Shown here piece by piece: positions 49,901 to 56,962 of a DNA stretch of 56,962 nucleotides (the stretch's first letter is position 1; the number at the start of each line of letters is the position of its first letter). This DNA is from Oscillospiraceae bacterium (lineage in GTDB: Bacteria; Bacillota; Clostridia; Oscillospirales; Ruminococcaceae). A program made the translations under genes and the position numbers. The notes under the pieces were generated by a model. That model worked only from the letters and a program-made list of their open reading frames with translations, was not told where the DNA came from and made no database searches. The stretch lies in the NCBI GenBank assembly GCA_024684395.1, contig JAIKWY010000084.1, positions 1-56,962 on the forward strand, given 5' to 3'.

Positions 49901-51254
49901 GCTTCACAGCGCCGATCTCGGTCAGACGGTCGTGCTTGGGGCTCTTTCCTGTAGTCTCCACATCGAAGATGATGATCTCGTCCTGGATGCTGCGGTTATC
50001 GGTGCCATTGAGGATCTTCGGCGGATCAATATCATTGACCGCATATCCCTCACAGCCATAGATGACCTTGAATTTAGGATCCTTGATGGCGCCTTCAGCA
50101 TTCATCGCATCCGGGAAGCCCTGTACAACGCCGTGATCCGTGATGGCGATGGCAGGATGCCCCCATTCATACGCTCTGCGGATCAGATCTCCGGCGGGCG
50201 TTACGGCATCCATCGCCGACATGTTGGTATGACAGTGCAGCTCCACACGCTTTCTCTCCGCCTTGTCCTGGCGGAGTTTGCGCTTGCGCTTGACGATGGA
50301 ATCCGGTTTGAGCACCGGCTCATGCGCAAAGGGGTCATCCTCGATCTTGCCTGCGATCAGGACGCTGACACCCTTTTTCAGCTCGCCGAGCGGAAGCTTT
50401 TCGAGCTTCTCGATCTTGTCAAACATCTTGACCAGGATCGAACCGGAGAAGTCTGTGATCTGGTAAGTCAGAACACGGTTGTTGTTCTTGACATCCCTGG
50501 ATTCCATTGCGAAGATATCGCCGTAAACAACGACACGTTCCCTTCGTGTCTGCAACGCCTGCGGGATCGGGATGGCATCCTCCCGGATATGACGTCCCTT
50601 GATGAGAACATCCTCGCCCTTGACCGCATCCAGCTGCACAGCATCGCCGGAAACGGTCTGCGGTGTCTCCGGCACGGGCGGCGGCGTAAAGGCAGCAGGC
50701 TCCGACGGAGGAGGAGGCGGGGACGGCAGGAAATCCGGCGGCGCTTCCTCGATCACACGGTCAAGATCGTCCTCGGAGAGGGTATCCGGTCCGGAGAGCC
50801 TGACTGTGACACGGATGCCGAAATGCGTCTCGACAAAATCGCTGAACACCTTCGCAAACGAGAACTTTTCGAGGATGGGGCGTCCGCCGTTCTGCAAGGT
50901 GATGCGGATCTCGTCCTGCTGCCAGTCCCAATCCGCCTTATTCAGAAAGCCGTTGATGATGGGCAGCTCCCGTTTGAGCATACTGACCAGCTCCGGGATG
51001 CAGTCCTTTGTGAACAGGGCTGCATCATAGAGACAGTCGAGCCGGAGCTTCTGCACCTGGAGTGCTGTGCCGACGCTCTGCTCAAAATGGAGGATATCCG
51101 CATACGGAACGATGTTCGGGAAGCGAGCCACAAACGTGATCTCGTTGAGCGTTTTCTCGTTATAGCGGATGTTCTCGATCACGCCCTGCTGAACGGAGGG
51201 CGGTATATCCTTGGTATATTGCTGGAGAAATTCCAGCAGTGTTGCATTTGCCAT
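46923..51254 (-). CDS. polC: DNA polymerase III alpha, PolC type
   Basis: 1443 residues. An N-terminal domain and OB fold are followed by a PHP domain (HCHTNMSAMDA near residue 340) with an embedded DnaQ-like 3'-5' exonuclease (IIFDVETTGKSPKHDR near 424). A zinc region (CPKCKHSEFN...CPECG) precedes the polymerase active site with PDIDLNF near 968 and C-terminal fingers. It is the leading- and lagging-strand polymerase of low-GC Gram-positives. It follows ispG by 10 bases in a leftward block. Confidence 0.98.
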   Translation of the reverse strand: MANATLLEFLQQYTKDIPPSVQQGVIENIRYNEKTLNEITFVARFPNIVPYADILHFEQSVGTALQVQKLRLDCLYDAALFTKDCIPELVSMLKRELPIINGFLNKADWDWQQDEIRITLQNGGRPILEKFSFAKVFSDFVETHFGIRVTVRLSGPDTLSEDDLDRVIEEAPPDFLPSPPPPPSEPAAFTPPPVPETPQTVSGDAVQLDAVKGEDVLIKGRHIREDAIPIPQALQTRRERVVVYGDIFAMESRDVKNNNRVLTYQITDFSGSILVKMFDKIEKLEKLPLGELKKGVSVLIAGKIEDDPFAHEPVLKPDSIVKRKRKLRQDKAERKRVELHCHTNMSAMDAVTPAGDLIRRAYEWGHPAIAITDHGVVQGFPDAMNAEGAIKDPKFKVIYGCEGYAVNDIDPPKILNGTDNRSIQDEIIIFDVETTGKSPKHDRLTEIGAVKLRGLQIVDSFDIFVDPERKIPPEITELTGITDDMVAGAPKEAEALRQFMAFCGEKPVLVAHNATFDTSFINKVKKRNGIEFDYDYVDTQPLCQSALPQLGRYKLDTVVKHLKLGAFGHHRANEDAAILAKVYSTLLERLSKEKGVQTLGDLNTKTDPIDVKKLHSTHQIILVRNQVGLKNLYRLVSYGHLNYYHRHPLLPKSVMEANRDGLIFGSACEAGELFQAIVNEAPQEKIEKLARFYDYLEIQPIANNEFMLRNGTALDEEELRDYNRQIVALGEKLGIPVVATCDVHFLDPKDGIYRKILTSGQGFADADNQPPLYLRTTDEMLEEFSYLGAEKAEEIVVTNPQRIADACEHVFPIPKGTFTPNIPGAEEDLVRITHERAKEIYGDPLPEIVDKRLDRELSSIIKHGFSVLYMIAQKLVYNSEEHGYHVGSRGSVGSSFVASMAGISEVNPLVPHYVCPKCKHSEFNTTGEFGSGFDMPDKNCPECGTEMLKDGHDIPFETFLGFDGDKAPDIDLNFSGEYQSSAHRYTEELFGRDNVFKAGTIGTIADKTAYGFVKKYLEEQGMMLNATEENRLSIGCTGIKRTTGQHPGGMVVVPSDYEVYDFTPVQHPADAAESDVITTHFDFHSIHDTILKLDELGHVVPTLYKHLEDMTGRLIKDVPGYDQKVIQMCTDCSVLGVTEEDIFCKTGSLGIPEMGTGFTIQMLLDAKPTKFSDFLQISGLSHGTDVWLGNAKDLIAEGTCTISEVIGTRDSIMTTLLYKGVEPKMAFQIMEWTRKGQAPKRFTEDIIQMLRDNNVEEWYINSCLKIKYMFPKAHAAAYVIAAMKLGWFKLYMPLEYYSTYFTVRGDDFDVELAVQGKDAVRNKINELRAKGNDRSKKENDLLDILMIVNEMLARGYEFLPIDLKKSHAYKYLIEDGKIRIPFAAMSGVGEAAANGVYEAAQNGDYMSIEEFQQESGASKTIIQMLQDMGAFGDLPESTQLGFF

Positions 51255-51264
51255 ACAGTCTCCC

Positions 51265-52305
51265 TTACAGCTGTTCCAGTTCCTCGAGCAAAGCGGGCAC
51301 GATCTCGGCTTCCGGTACCTTCCGGAGGATCTCGCCCTTCTTGAAGATCAGTCCGACGCCGTCACCGCCTGCAACACCGAGATCGGCTTCCCGGGCTTCT
51401 CCCGGACCATTCACGATGCAGCCCATCACGGCGATCTTGACATTCTTTTCGCAGCCCTGCACGGCTTCCTCCACCTGCTTGGCAAGGGATACAAGGTCGA
51501 TCTTCGTGCGTCCGCAGGTCGGGCAGGAAACGAGCTGCACGCCGCTGCGCTTGTCGATGCTTTTCAGAATGTCACGGGCTGCGGCGATCTCACGGAGCGG
51601 GTCATCCGTCAGCGATACACGGATGGTCTCGCCGATGCCGTCATGCAGCAGAGAACCGATGCCGATGGCAGATTTGATGAGTCCCATGCGCTCTGTACCG
51701 GCTTCTGTCACGCCGAGATGCAGCGGATAGGGGCACTTCTCAGCCGCTAAGCGATAGCAGTCGATCATGCGGTTCACGTCCGAGGACTTGATGGAAATGA
51801 CGATATCCTCGAAATCGAACTGTTCGAGCAGCCTGGCATGACCGAGTGCGGATTCCACCAGCGCATCCGGTGTCGGAGCGCCGTATTTTGCAAGGATCTC
51901 CTTTTCGAGGGAGCCGGAGTTCACGCCAATGCGGATCGGGATGTGCTTCTCCCGGCAGACGTCTGCAACCTGCTTCACACGATCCATCGAACCGATGTTG
52001 CCGGGGTTGATGCGGATCTTATCCACGCCCGCAGCTGCCGCTTCGAGGGCGATCTTGTAGTCGAAATGGATGTCCGCCACGAGCGGGATGCTGATCTTTT
52101 CCTTGATGGCAGGGATCAGGCGGACAGCTTCGAGCGTCGGTACAGCCGTGCGGATGATCTCGCAGCCTGCCTTTTCAAGCGCCACTGCCTGTGCGACATT
52201 GCCCTCGACATTTTCAGCCGGGACGTTGAGCATCGACTGAATGTAGATGTGTTCGCCATTCAGCAGGCAATTACCGACTTTGACGGGTTTTACAGTTCTC
52301 ATCAT
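51265..52305 (-). CDS. ispG: 4-hydroxy-3-methylbut-2-enyl diphosphate synthase IspG
   Basis: 346 residues with the [4Fe-4S] ligands in SCPTCGR and GCIVNGPG and a TIM-barrel front end. It converts MEcPP to HMBPP in the MEP isoprenoid pathway. A second ATG lies one codon in. Grouped with dxr, the first enzyme of this pathway, in the same block. Confidence 0.97.
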   Translation of the reverse strand: MMRTVKPVKVGNCLLNGEHIYIQSMLNVPAENVEGNVAQAVALEKAGCEIIRTAVPTLEAVRLIPAIKEKISIPLVADIHFDYKIALEAAAAGVDKIRINPGNIGSMDRVKQVADVCREKHIPIRIGVNSGSLEKEILAKYGAPTPDALVESALGHARLLEQFDFEDIVISIKSSDVNRMIDCYRLAAEKCPYPLHLGVTEAGTERMGLIKSAIGIGSLLHDGIGETIRVSLTDDPLREIAAARDILKSIDKRSGVQLVSCPTCGRTKIDLVSLAKQVEEAVQGCEKNVKIAVMGCIVNGPGEAREADLGVAGGDGVGLIFKKGEILRKVPEAEIVPALLEELEQL

Positions 52306-52317
52306 AGCATATTCTCC

Positions 52318-53373
52318 TTATTTCTGGAAGAGTTTCAGGATGTCCTGGAACGTGACGGCGATCATCAGTAAAAACAGCAGTGCCATGCCGGCAAGGTGTA
52401 CCATACCCTCCTTCTCCGGCGGGATGGGCTTGCGGCGGATGGCTTCGACCACAAGGAACACGAGCCGTGCTCCGTCGAGCGCCGGGATCGGCAGCAGGTT
52501 GAAGATGCCGACATTCACCGTGATGAACGATGCAAGCGACAGCACCGAGGTCAGATGCTGCTTGAATGTCTCACCGTAGGAAGCAGCTTCACCGATGCTC
52601 GTCACGATGCCGACGGGACCGGACAGATCGTGGAAGCCGTACTTTCCGGTGACAAGATCCCGCAGCGACGACCAGATCAGACGTCCCGTGGAGATCGTAT
52701 TGAGGAAGGCATAGCTGATCGTATTGAAGAAACCGAGCGGCTCCGCCTTGATATAGAAATCGAGCCTGCCCTCGGTCTTGGTGTTGTAGAAGCGGATATT
52801 TTCGAGCGTGACCTTCTTCCCTTCCCGGATGACAACGACCGTCATCTCCTCACTCTCATTGGTCTGGAGCTTATAGGACAGGTCGGTGTCCGTCAGGATG
52901 CGCATTCCGTCGATGGAATAGAATTTATCCCCCACCTGCAAGCCGCAGGTCTCGCTGGTGGAATAGGAGACTTCGGTTTCCGGATCCTTCGGGAAGCTGA
53001 CGACATTCAGCGTTGCCACATCGCCGTAGAGGATGGTGGTGATGAGGATGAGGATGAAGCCGAGGATCAGGTTCATGATCGGTCCGGCGATCACGACAGC
53101 CATGCGCTTGGGGACAGCGGCACGTATGAATGCCCGTGGATCGTTGCTGGAGCCGTCCTCGCCCTCCATCGCACAGTAACCGCCCACGGGGAACAGGCGC
53201 AGGGAGTATTCCGTTTCGCCGACCTGCTTTTTGAGCAAAGCCGGTCCCATGCCGATGGCGAATTTGTTGACACGGATACCGCAGAGCTTGGCAACAATAA
53301 AATGCCCGAACTCATGCAGTACGATAATGACAAAGAAAACCAGTAATGCGATCAGGATCGAACTGATCTTCAT
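52318..53373 (-). CDS. rseP: Site-2 membrane metalloprotease RseP
   Basis: 351 residues (ATG at 53373, AAAGGATGAGGTTT). HEFGH near residue 20 in the first membrane helix is the zinc site; a central PDZ domain and a C-terminal DGAR region (NLLPIPALDGARL) complete the active site. It cleaves anti-sigma factors or signal-peptide remnants inside the membrane; in this window the sigma/anti-sigma pair is a possible substrate. Located between dxr and ispG, the common arrangement. Confidence 0.95.
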   Translation of the reverse strand: MKISSILIALLVFFVIIVLHEFGHFIVAKLCGIRVNKFAIGMGPALLKKQVGETEYSLRLFPVGGYCAMEGEDGSSNDPRAFIRAAVPKRMAVVIAGPIMNLILGFILILITTILYGDVATLNVVSFPKDPETEVSYSTSETCGLQVGDKFYSIDGMRILTDTDLSYKLQTNESEEMTVVVIREGKKVTLENIRFYNTKTEGRLDFYIKAEPLGFFNTISYAFLNTISTGRLIWSSLRDLVTGKYGFHDLSGPVGIVTSIGEAASYGETFKQHLTSVLSLASFITVNVGIFNLLPIPALDGARLVFLVVEAIRRKPIPPEKEGMVHLAGMALLFLLMIAVTFQDILKLFQK

Positions 53374-53404
53374 AAACCTCATCCTTTCTGGCAGGAATTA
53401 TCTG

Positions 53405-54553
53405 TTATCTGTTTGCGAGCTTCTCCCGCACGAAGCTGCGTGCCGCCTGGTCGGCTTCGAGCACATCCTCATAGCAGCGCACTTCGCCGCCGGGTACATG
53501 CTCCATTGCCGCACGAACCAGCTCGCCGATCTCAAGGAAGCCGATCTCATCCCGCAGGAAATGACCCACTGCTTCCTCATTGGCGCCGTTGACGATCGCA
53601 GGGCGCAGACCGCCCTCTGTGATGGCGTCGATCGCTGCCCGCAGGCAGTCGAATGTCTCATAGTCCGGCTTCTCGAAGGTCAGAGAGCCGTAATCCGTCA
53701 GCGAGAGCGGCTGTGTCGGGCATTCCACACGGTTGGGATACAGCAGCGCATACTGGATCGGGATCTTCATATCCGGGACGCCCATCTGTCCGATGACGGC
53801 GTAATCCTCATACTCGACCGCCGAATGCAGGACGCTCTGACGGTGGACAACGATCTCGATCTGGGATGGATCAAGGTCGAAGAGCCACTTTGCCTCGATG
53901 AACTCCAGTCCCTTGTTCATGAGCGTGGCAGAGTCGATGGTGATCTTGTTGCCCATGTTCCAGTTAGGGTGCTTCAGCGCATCGGCAGCACGTACCTGCG
54001 TGAGATCCGCCTTCTTCTTGCCGAAGAAGGGACCACCGGATGCGGTCAGGATGATCTTGCGGATGCGGTTCATGGCATTGCCCTGCAAGCTCTGGAAAAT
54101 GGCGGAATGTTCGCTGTCCACCGGGTAGATGTTCACGCCCTTTTCGGCAGCTGCCTTCATGACGAGCGAACCGCCTGCCACGAGCGTTTCCTTATTGGCA
54201 AGGGCAATGTCCGTGCCGGCTTCGATGGCTTTCAGTGTCGGCAGCAGTCCGACCGTGCCGACTACGGAATTGAGCAGAATGTCATGCGATGTGGCAGAGG
54301 CGATCTCGCAGAGACCGTCCATGCCGGTGAGCACCTCGATGCGCTCGCCCATCAGCAGTGTTTCGAGCTGCTCGGTCTTGGCGGGATCAAAGATGCAGAC
54401 TGCCTCCGGATGATACTTCTTTGCCTGTGCGGCAAGCATCTCGACATTGCTGTGTGCAGCAAGCGCCGTGACCTGCATCCCGTGCTTTTCAACGACCTCG
54501 AGTGCCTGTGTTCCGATGGAACCTGTGGAACCGAGAATGGCTACTTTTTTCAT
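53405..54553 (-). CDS. dxr: 1-deoxy-D-xylulose-5-phosphate reductoisomerase
   Basis: 382 residues (ATG at 54553, GAAAGGGGTCACT). The NADPH-binding GSTGSIGTQALE near residue 8 and catalytic regions ANKETLVAGG and VDSEHSAIFQ identify DXR, which makes MEP from DXP. Standard length. Confidence 0.97.
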   Translation of the reverse strand: MKKVAILGSTGSIGTQALEVVEKHGMQVTALAAHSNVEMLAAQAKKYHPEAVCIFDPAKTEQLETLLMGERIEVLTGMDGLCEIASATSHDILLNSVVGTVGLLPTLKAIEAGTDIALANKETLVAGGSLVMKAAAEKGVNIYPVDSEHSAIFQSLQGNAMNRIRKIILTASGGPFFGKKKADLTQVRAADALKHPNWNMGNKITIDSATLMNKGLEFIEAKWLFDLDPSQIEIVVHRQSVLHSAVEYEDYAVIGQMGVPDMKIPIQYALLYPNRVECPTQPLSLTDYGSLTFEKPDYETFDCLRAAIDAITEGGLRPAIVNGANEEAVGHFLRDEIGFLEIGELVRAAMEHVPGGEVRCYEDVLEADQAARSFVREKLANR

Positions 54554-54569
54554 AGTGACCCCTTTCCAT

Positions 54570-54618
54570 GCCGGATCCTCTCCGGCACAATAAGCCCATC
54601 TGCAAAAGATGGGCTTAT
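54570..54618. other. Paired hairpins between cdsA and dxr
   Basis: GCCGGA/TCCGGC (54570-54586) and ATAAGCCCATCT/AGATGGGCTTAT (54590-54618, 12 bp) lie in tandem. There is no T-run, so RNA processing or stability control of the operon is likelier than termination. Confidence 0.55.
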
Positions 54619-54621
54619 CTG

Positions 54622-55482
54622 TCAAAAAATTGTAAATGCATGAACGAACAGATAGAATACCGGTGCAACGAACAGCACGCTGTCAAAACGGTCTGTCAGA
54701 CCGCCGTGACCCGGCATGATCTTGCCATAGTCCTTGATGCCCTTTTCACGCTTGATGACGGAAAACGTCAGATCGCCGAGCACGCTGACGCCTGCACAGA
54801 TCACACCGAGCAGCGCCGTCTTGATGCCGAGGATCACGTTGAACTCAACGCCCCGGATGTGTGCATAGACGATGAAAACGCCGAGGAAGATAACCGCATT
54901 GCTGATGAGTCCGCCGACAAATCCTTCCACCGTCTTTTTCGGCGAGATATTCGGACAGAGCTTGTGCTTTCCGAGGAACACACCGGAAAAATAGGCTCCG
55001 GAATCGGCGATCCATGCGCCGCAGAGCGCCAGAACCAGATAGAACAGACCATGCTCACCGGTGCCGTAGTAATTGACGTCGATGAGCTTTCCGAGCGACC
55101 ACGGCACAAAACACATCGCACCGCCCATAAAGCTGAGCTGTTCGAGCTTATACGAGCCGTGATGCCACAAAAACTCAATAAACAGCGCAAACAGACAAAC
55201 CGGCAGTAAAAGGCGCCGTGCGATCGCGACCGGCTCTGCAAAGGCGCTTTCCGCAGGAATGACATATTGCAGATAGTTCAGGATCGGCTCACTGATGCCG
55301 TAGACCATCACGCCGGTCATAGCAAGCTTGAACTCAGTCCCCTCAACAGCTCTTGACAGCTCAAAGAGGATGATCCCCACGCAAGCACTCAGAAGCAGCG
55401 GCAGCACGATCGTATTGTGGAAGAAAAACGCCAGCAATACGATGACGATGCCTACGCCCGAAGAAATCAGTCTGACCGCCAT
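54622..55482 (-). CDS. cdsA: Phosphatidate cytidylyltransferase CdsA
   Basis: 286 residues with about eight membrane helices and the CDP-alcohol-binding motif KRDKGIKDYG...PGHGGLTDRFDS near the C-terminus. It makes CDP-diacylglycerol from CTP and phosphatidic acid. Overlaps uppS by one base. Confidence 0.95.
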   Translation of the reverse strand: MAVRLISSGVGIVIVLLAFFFHNTIVLPLLLSACVGIILFELSRAVEGTEFKLAMTGVMVYGISEPILNYLQYVIPAESAFAEPVAIARRLLLPVCLFALFIEFLWHHGSYKLEQLSFMGGAMCFVPWSLGKLIDVNYYGTGEHGLFYLVLALCGAWIADSGAYFSGVFLGKHKLCPNISPKKTVEGFVGGLISNAVIFLGVFIVYAHIRGVEFNVILGIKTALLGVICAGVSVLGDLTFSVIKREKGIKDYGKIMPGHGGLTDRFDSVLFVAPVFYLFVHAFTIF

Positions 55483-56225
55483 TACACGCCTCCGAACCGG
55501 CGGCCGCGGCCTGCGAAGTCAATGAGTGCCTTGTTCAGCTCCTCGGGCGTGAAATCCGGCCAGAGGATGTCGGTGAAATAGTACTCTGCATAGGCACACT
55601 GCCAGATCAGGAAGTTGGACAGACGCTGCTCACCGCTCGGACGGATGACCAGATCCACATCCGGATAGCCCTTCGTATAGAGGTGATCGGAGATCATCTG
55701 CTCGGTGATCTCCTCCGGCTGGAGCTTGCCCTCCTTGACATCGGCTGCAAGCTGCTGTGCCGCACGGGTCAGCTCTGCTCTGCCGCCGTAGTTGACAGCC
55801 ATGAACACGATCAGATCGTCATTCTTTTCAGTATCGACCTCGAGCTTGCGCATTCTGGTACGCAGATCCTCCGGATAGGGGCTCAGGTCGCCCAGGAAGA
55901 TGAAGCGCACGCCGTTGTCAAGTTCCTTCTGCACATCGTCCAGATAGGTGCGCATGACCTGCATGATGCCGGCGATCTCCACCTGCGGACGAGACCAGTT
56001 TTCCGTGGAAAACACGTAGAAGGACACGCATTCAATGCCGATCTCCTGGCAGTAATTCTTGATCCTTTTGAACGTCTTGCCGCCCTCGATGTGACCGAAG
56101 GAACGGGGCATTCCCCGCTTCTTCGCCCATCTGCCGTTACCGTCCATGATAAAGCCGATGTGACGGGGCAGCTTTTCCGGAAGCGCTGTTGTGACAGTCT
56201 CTTCCTTTTTGCTAAATAACGCCAT
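55482..56225 (-). CDS. uppS: Undecaprenyl diphosphate synthase UppS
   Basis: 247 residues with the catalytic motif IGFIMDGNGRWAKKRGMPR near residue 25 and the SGxxRxSNFL region. It makes the C55 carrier for wall polymers. Adjacent to cdsA as in most Firmicutes. Confidence 0.97.
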   Translation of the reverse strand: MALFSKKEETVTTALPEKLPRHIGFIMDGNGRWAKKRGMPRSFGHIEGGKTFKRIKNYCQEIGIECVSFYVFSTENWSRPQVEIAGIMQVMRTYLDDVQKELDNGVRFIFLGDLSPYPEDLRTRMRKLEVDTEKNDDLIVFMAVNYGGRAELTRAAQQLAADVKEGKLQPEEITEQMISDHLYTKGYPDVDLVIRPSGEQRLSNFLIWQCAYAEYYFTDILWPDFTPEELNKALIDFAGRGRRFGGV

Positions 56226-56254
56226 AAACAGGCTCCTTTACTCTTGGGATACGA

Positions 56255-56809
56255 TCAGATGCTCATGATCTCCTTTTCCTTCTCGGCGATCGCCTTGTCA
56301 ACTTCCTCAACATACTTGTCGGTCAGCTTCTGGAGCTTCTTCTCTGCATCCTTGAGATCGTCCTCGGTCAGCTCACCGTTCTTCTTCATGGTCTTGAACT
56401 TTTCCATGGTATCACGGCGGATGTTACGAACGGAGACCTTTGCCTCTTCGCCGTACTTCTTCACGCTCTTGCAGAGCTCCTTACGGCGATCCTCCGTCGG
56501 CTGCGGAAAGTTCAGACGGATCACATTGCCGTCATTCATGGGCGTGATGCCGAGATCGGAAGCGAGGATCGCCTTCTCGATCTCCTTCAGGGTAGACTTA
56601 TCCCACGGCTGGATGAGCAGCACTCTCGGCTCCGGAGAGGATACAGCTGCCATCGCCTGGATCTGCGTCGGTACACCGTAGTAATCTACATTGATCCTGT
56701 CAAGGACAGCCGGTGTAGCACGGCCTGCGCGGATGGTTGCGAAGTTGTTGACGAGACCGCTCAGGGTCTTGGACATTTTGTCCTCTGCTTTTTTCAGTGT
56801 TTCTTTCAT
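56255..56809 (-). CDS. frr: Ribosome recycling factor
   Basis: 184 residues, standard length, with RAGRATPAVLDRI near residue 30 and the three-helix bundle pattern. It splits ribosomes after termination with EF-G. The ribosome site lies unusually far upstream, behind a hairpin. Confidence 0.97.
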   Translation of the reverse strand: MKETLKKAEDKMSKTLSGLVNNFATIRAGRATPAVLDRINVDYYGVPTQIQAMAAVSSPEPRVLLIQPWDKSTLKEIEKAILASDLGITPMNDGNVIRLNFPQPTEDRRKELCKSVKKYGEEAKVSVRNIRRDTMEKFKTMKKNGELTEDDLKDAEKKLQKLTDKYVEEVDKAIAEKEKEIMSI

Positions 56810-56821
56810 GATACTTGTGTT

Positions 56822-56847
56822 CGCCCTTTTGTGGGCGTACTCCTTTC
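56822..56847 (-). promoter_or_regulatory. frr ribosome site and hairpin leader
   Basis: On the minus strand GAAAGGAGT is followed by CGCCC/GGGCG (5-bp stem, 6-base loop) and about 12 unpaired bases before the ATG. Folding would bring the site near the start. Confidence 0.45.
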
Positions 56848-56871
56848 TGTTATAATTATCAGGTCTCCGGT

Positions 56872-56962
56872 TTATCCCTCGGAGACGACAGTTCCGATCT
56901 CCTTGCCCATGACAGCATCGAGGATGTTGTCCGGACGGCTCAGGTCAAATACCAGCATCGGC
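56872..56962 (-). CDS. pyrH: UMP kinase, C-terminal end (partial)
   Basis: The last 29 codons (MLVFDLSRPDNILDAVMGKE and IGTVVSEG) match the C-terminus of bacterial UMP kinase, and its position before frr is the standard order. The rest of the gene lies beyond the window edge. Phosphorylates UMP to UDP. Confidence 0.85.
   Translation of the reverse strand, partial: PMLVFDLSRPDNILDAVMGKEIGTVVSEG

Noticed and set aside
47709-51344. Very long rightward reading frame opposite polC
   Set aside because: It is antisense to a certain gene, shares its codon positions in mirror image and shows no domain; typical shadow of GC-rich coding sequence.

Overview
The window comes from a Gram-positive, anaerobic Clostridia genome, most likely Ruminococcus or another Oscillospiraceae. 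The evidence is the PolC-type replicative polymerase, the short HisG that needs HisZ, dimeric glycyl-tRNA synthetase, the FeFe-hydrogenase maturase HydF, choline-binding-type wall repeats and a cohesin-like lipoprotein. Chromosomal promoters are textbook sigma-A sites (TTGACA-17-TATAAT), often with an extended -10.

Positions 1-21.9 kb hold one end of a prophage. A long leftward operon starts at an early promoter (19053-19081). In transcription order it carries a Cro-like regulator, a Rha antirepressor, small unknown genes, a PcfK/PcfJ-like pair, recombination/replication proteins (SMC-like ATPase, P-loop ATPase, DUF669 protein, DEAD helicase, primase-helicase), RusA, several cysteine-rich microproteins, a DUF1492-type late regulator, portal protein, a minor head protein with a metalloprotease-like C-terminus, and small genes ending at a terminator (13-39). 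The rightward lysogeny module has a LexA-like repressor, a HIRAN protein and a large serine integrase. The last codons of the integrase lie inside an initiator tRNA gene, which marks the chromosomal junction. The other end of the prophage lies to the left of the window. No terminase is seen where it would be expected, just before the portal gene.

21.9-36 kb is chromosomal: 1-phosphofructokinase-type kinase, SurE, a glycosyltransferase followed by decayed gene fragments, HydF, a secreted wall-binding C39-like protease, a cohesin-like lipoprotein, TspO, a Spx/ArsC-like protein, a short-chain dehydrogenase, a sigma factor with its membrane partner, an RNA methyltransferase and GlyS.

36-46.8 kb is a leftward histidine operon, hisZ-hisG-hisD-hisC-hisB-hisH-hisA-hisF-hisI. 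Several unrelated small genes lie between the his genes, hisI has an unknown N-terminal domain, and hisE is not seen. A TrpR/HisR-like half-site array overlaps the promoter start.

46.9-57 kb is a leftward housekeeping block: pyrH (partial), frr, uppS, cdsA, dxr, rseP, ispG and polC. It covers ribosome recycling, isoprenoid and phospholipid synthesis, membrane proteolysis and replication.

The most unusual items are the toxin-like tail on the phage head protein, a compact tRNA-like element, a candidate antisense small RNA in the phage, a twin-palindrome candidate phage origin, switchable hairpins ahead of the integrase, and the HisI fusion with its interspersed his-operon genes.
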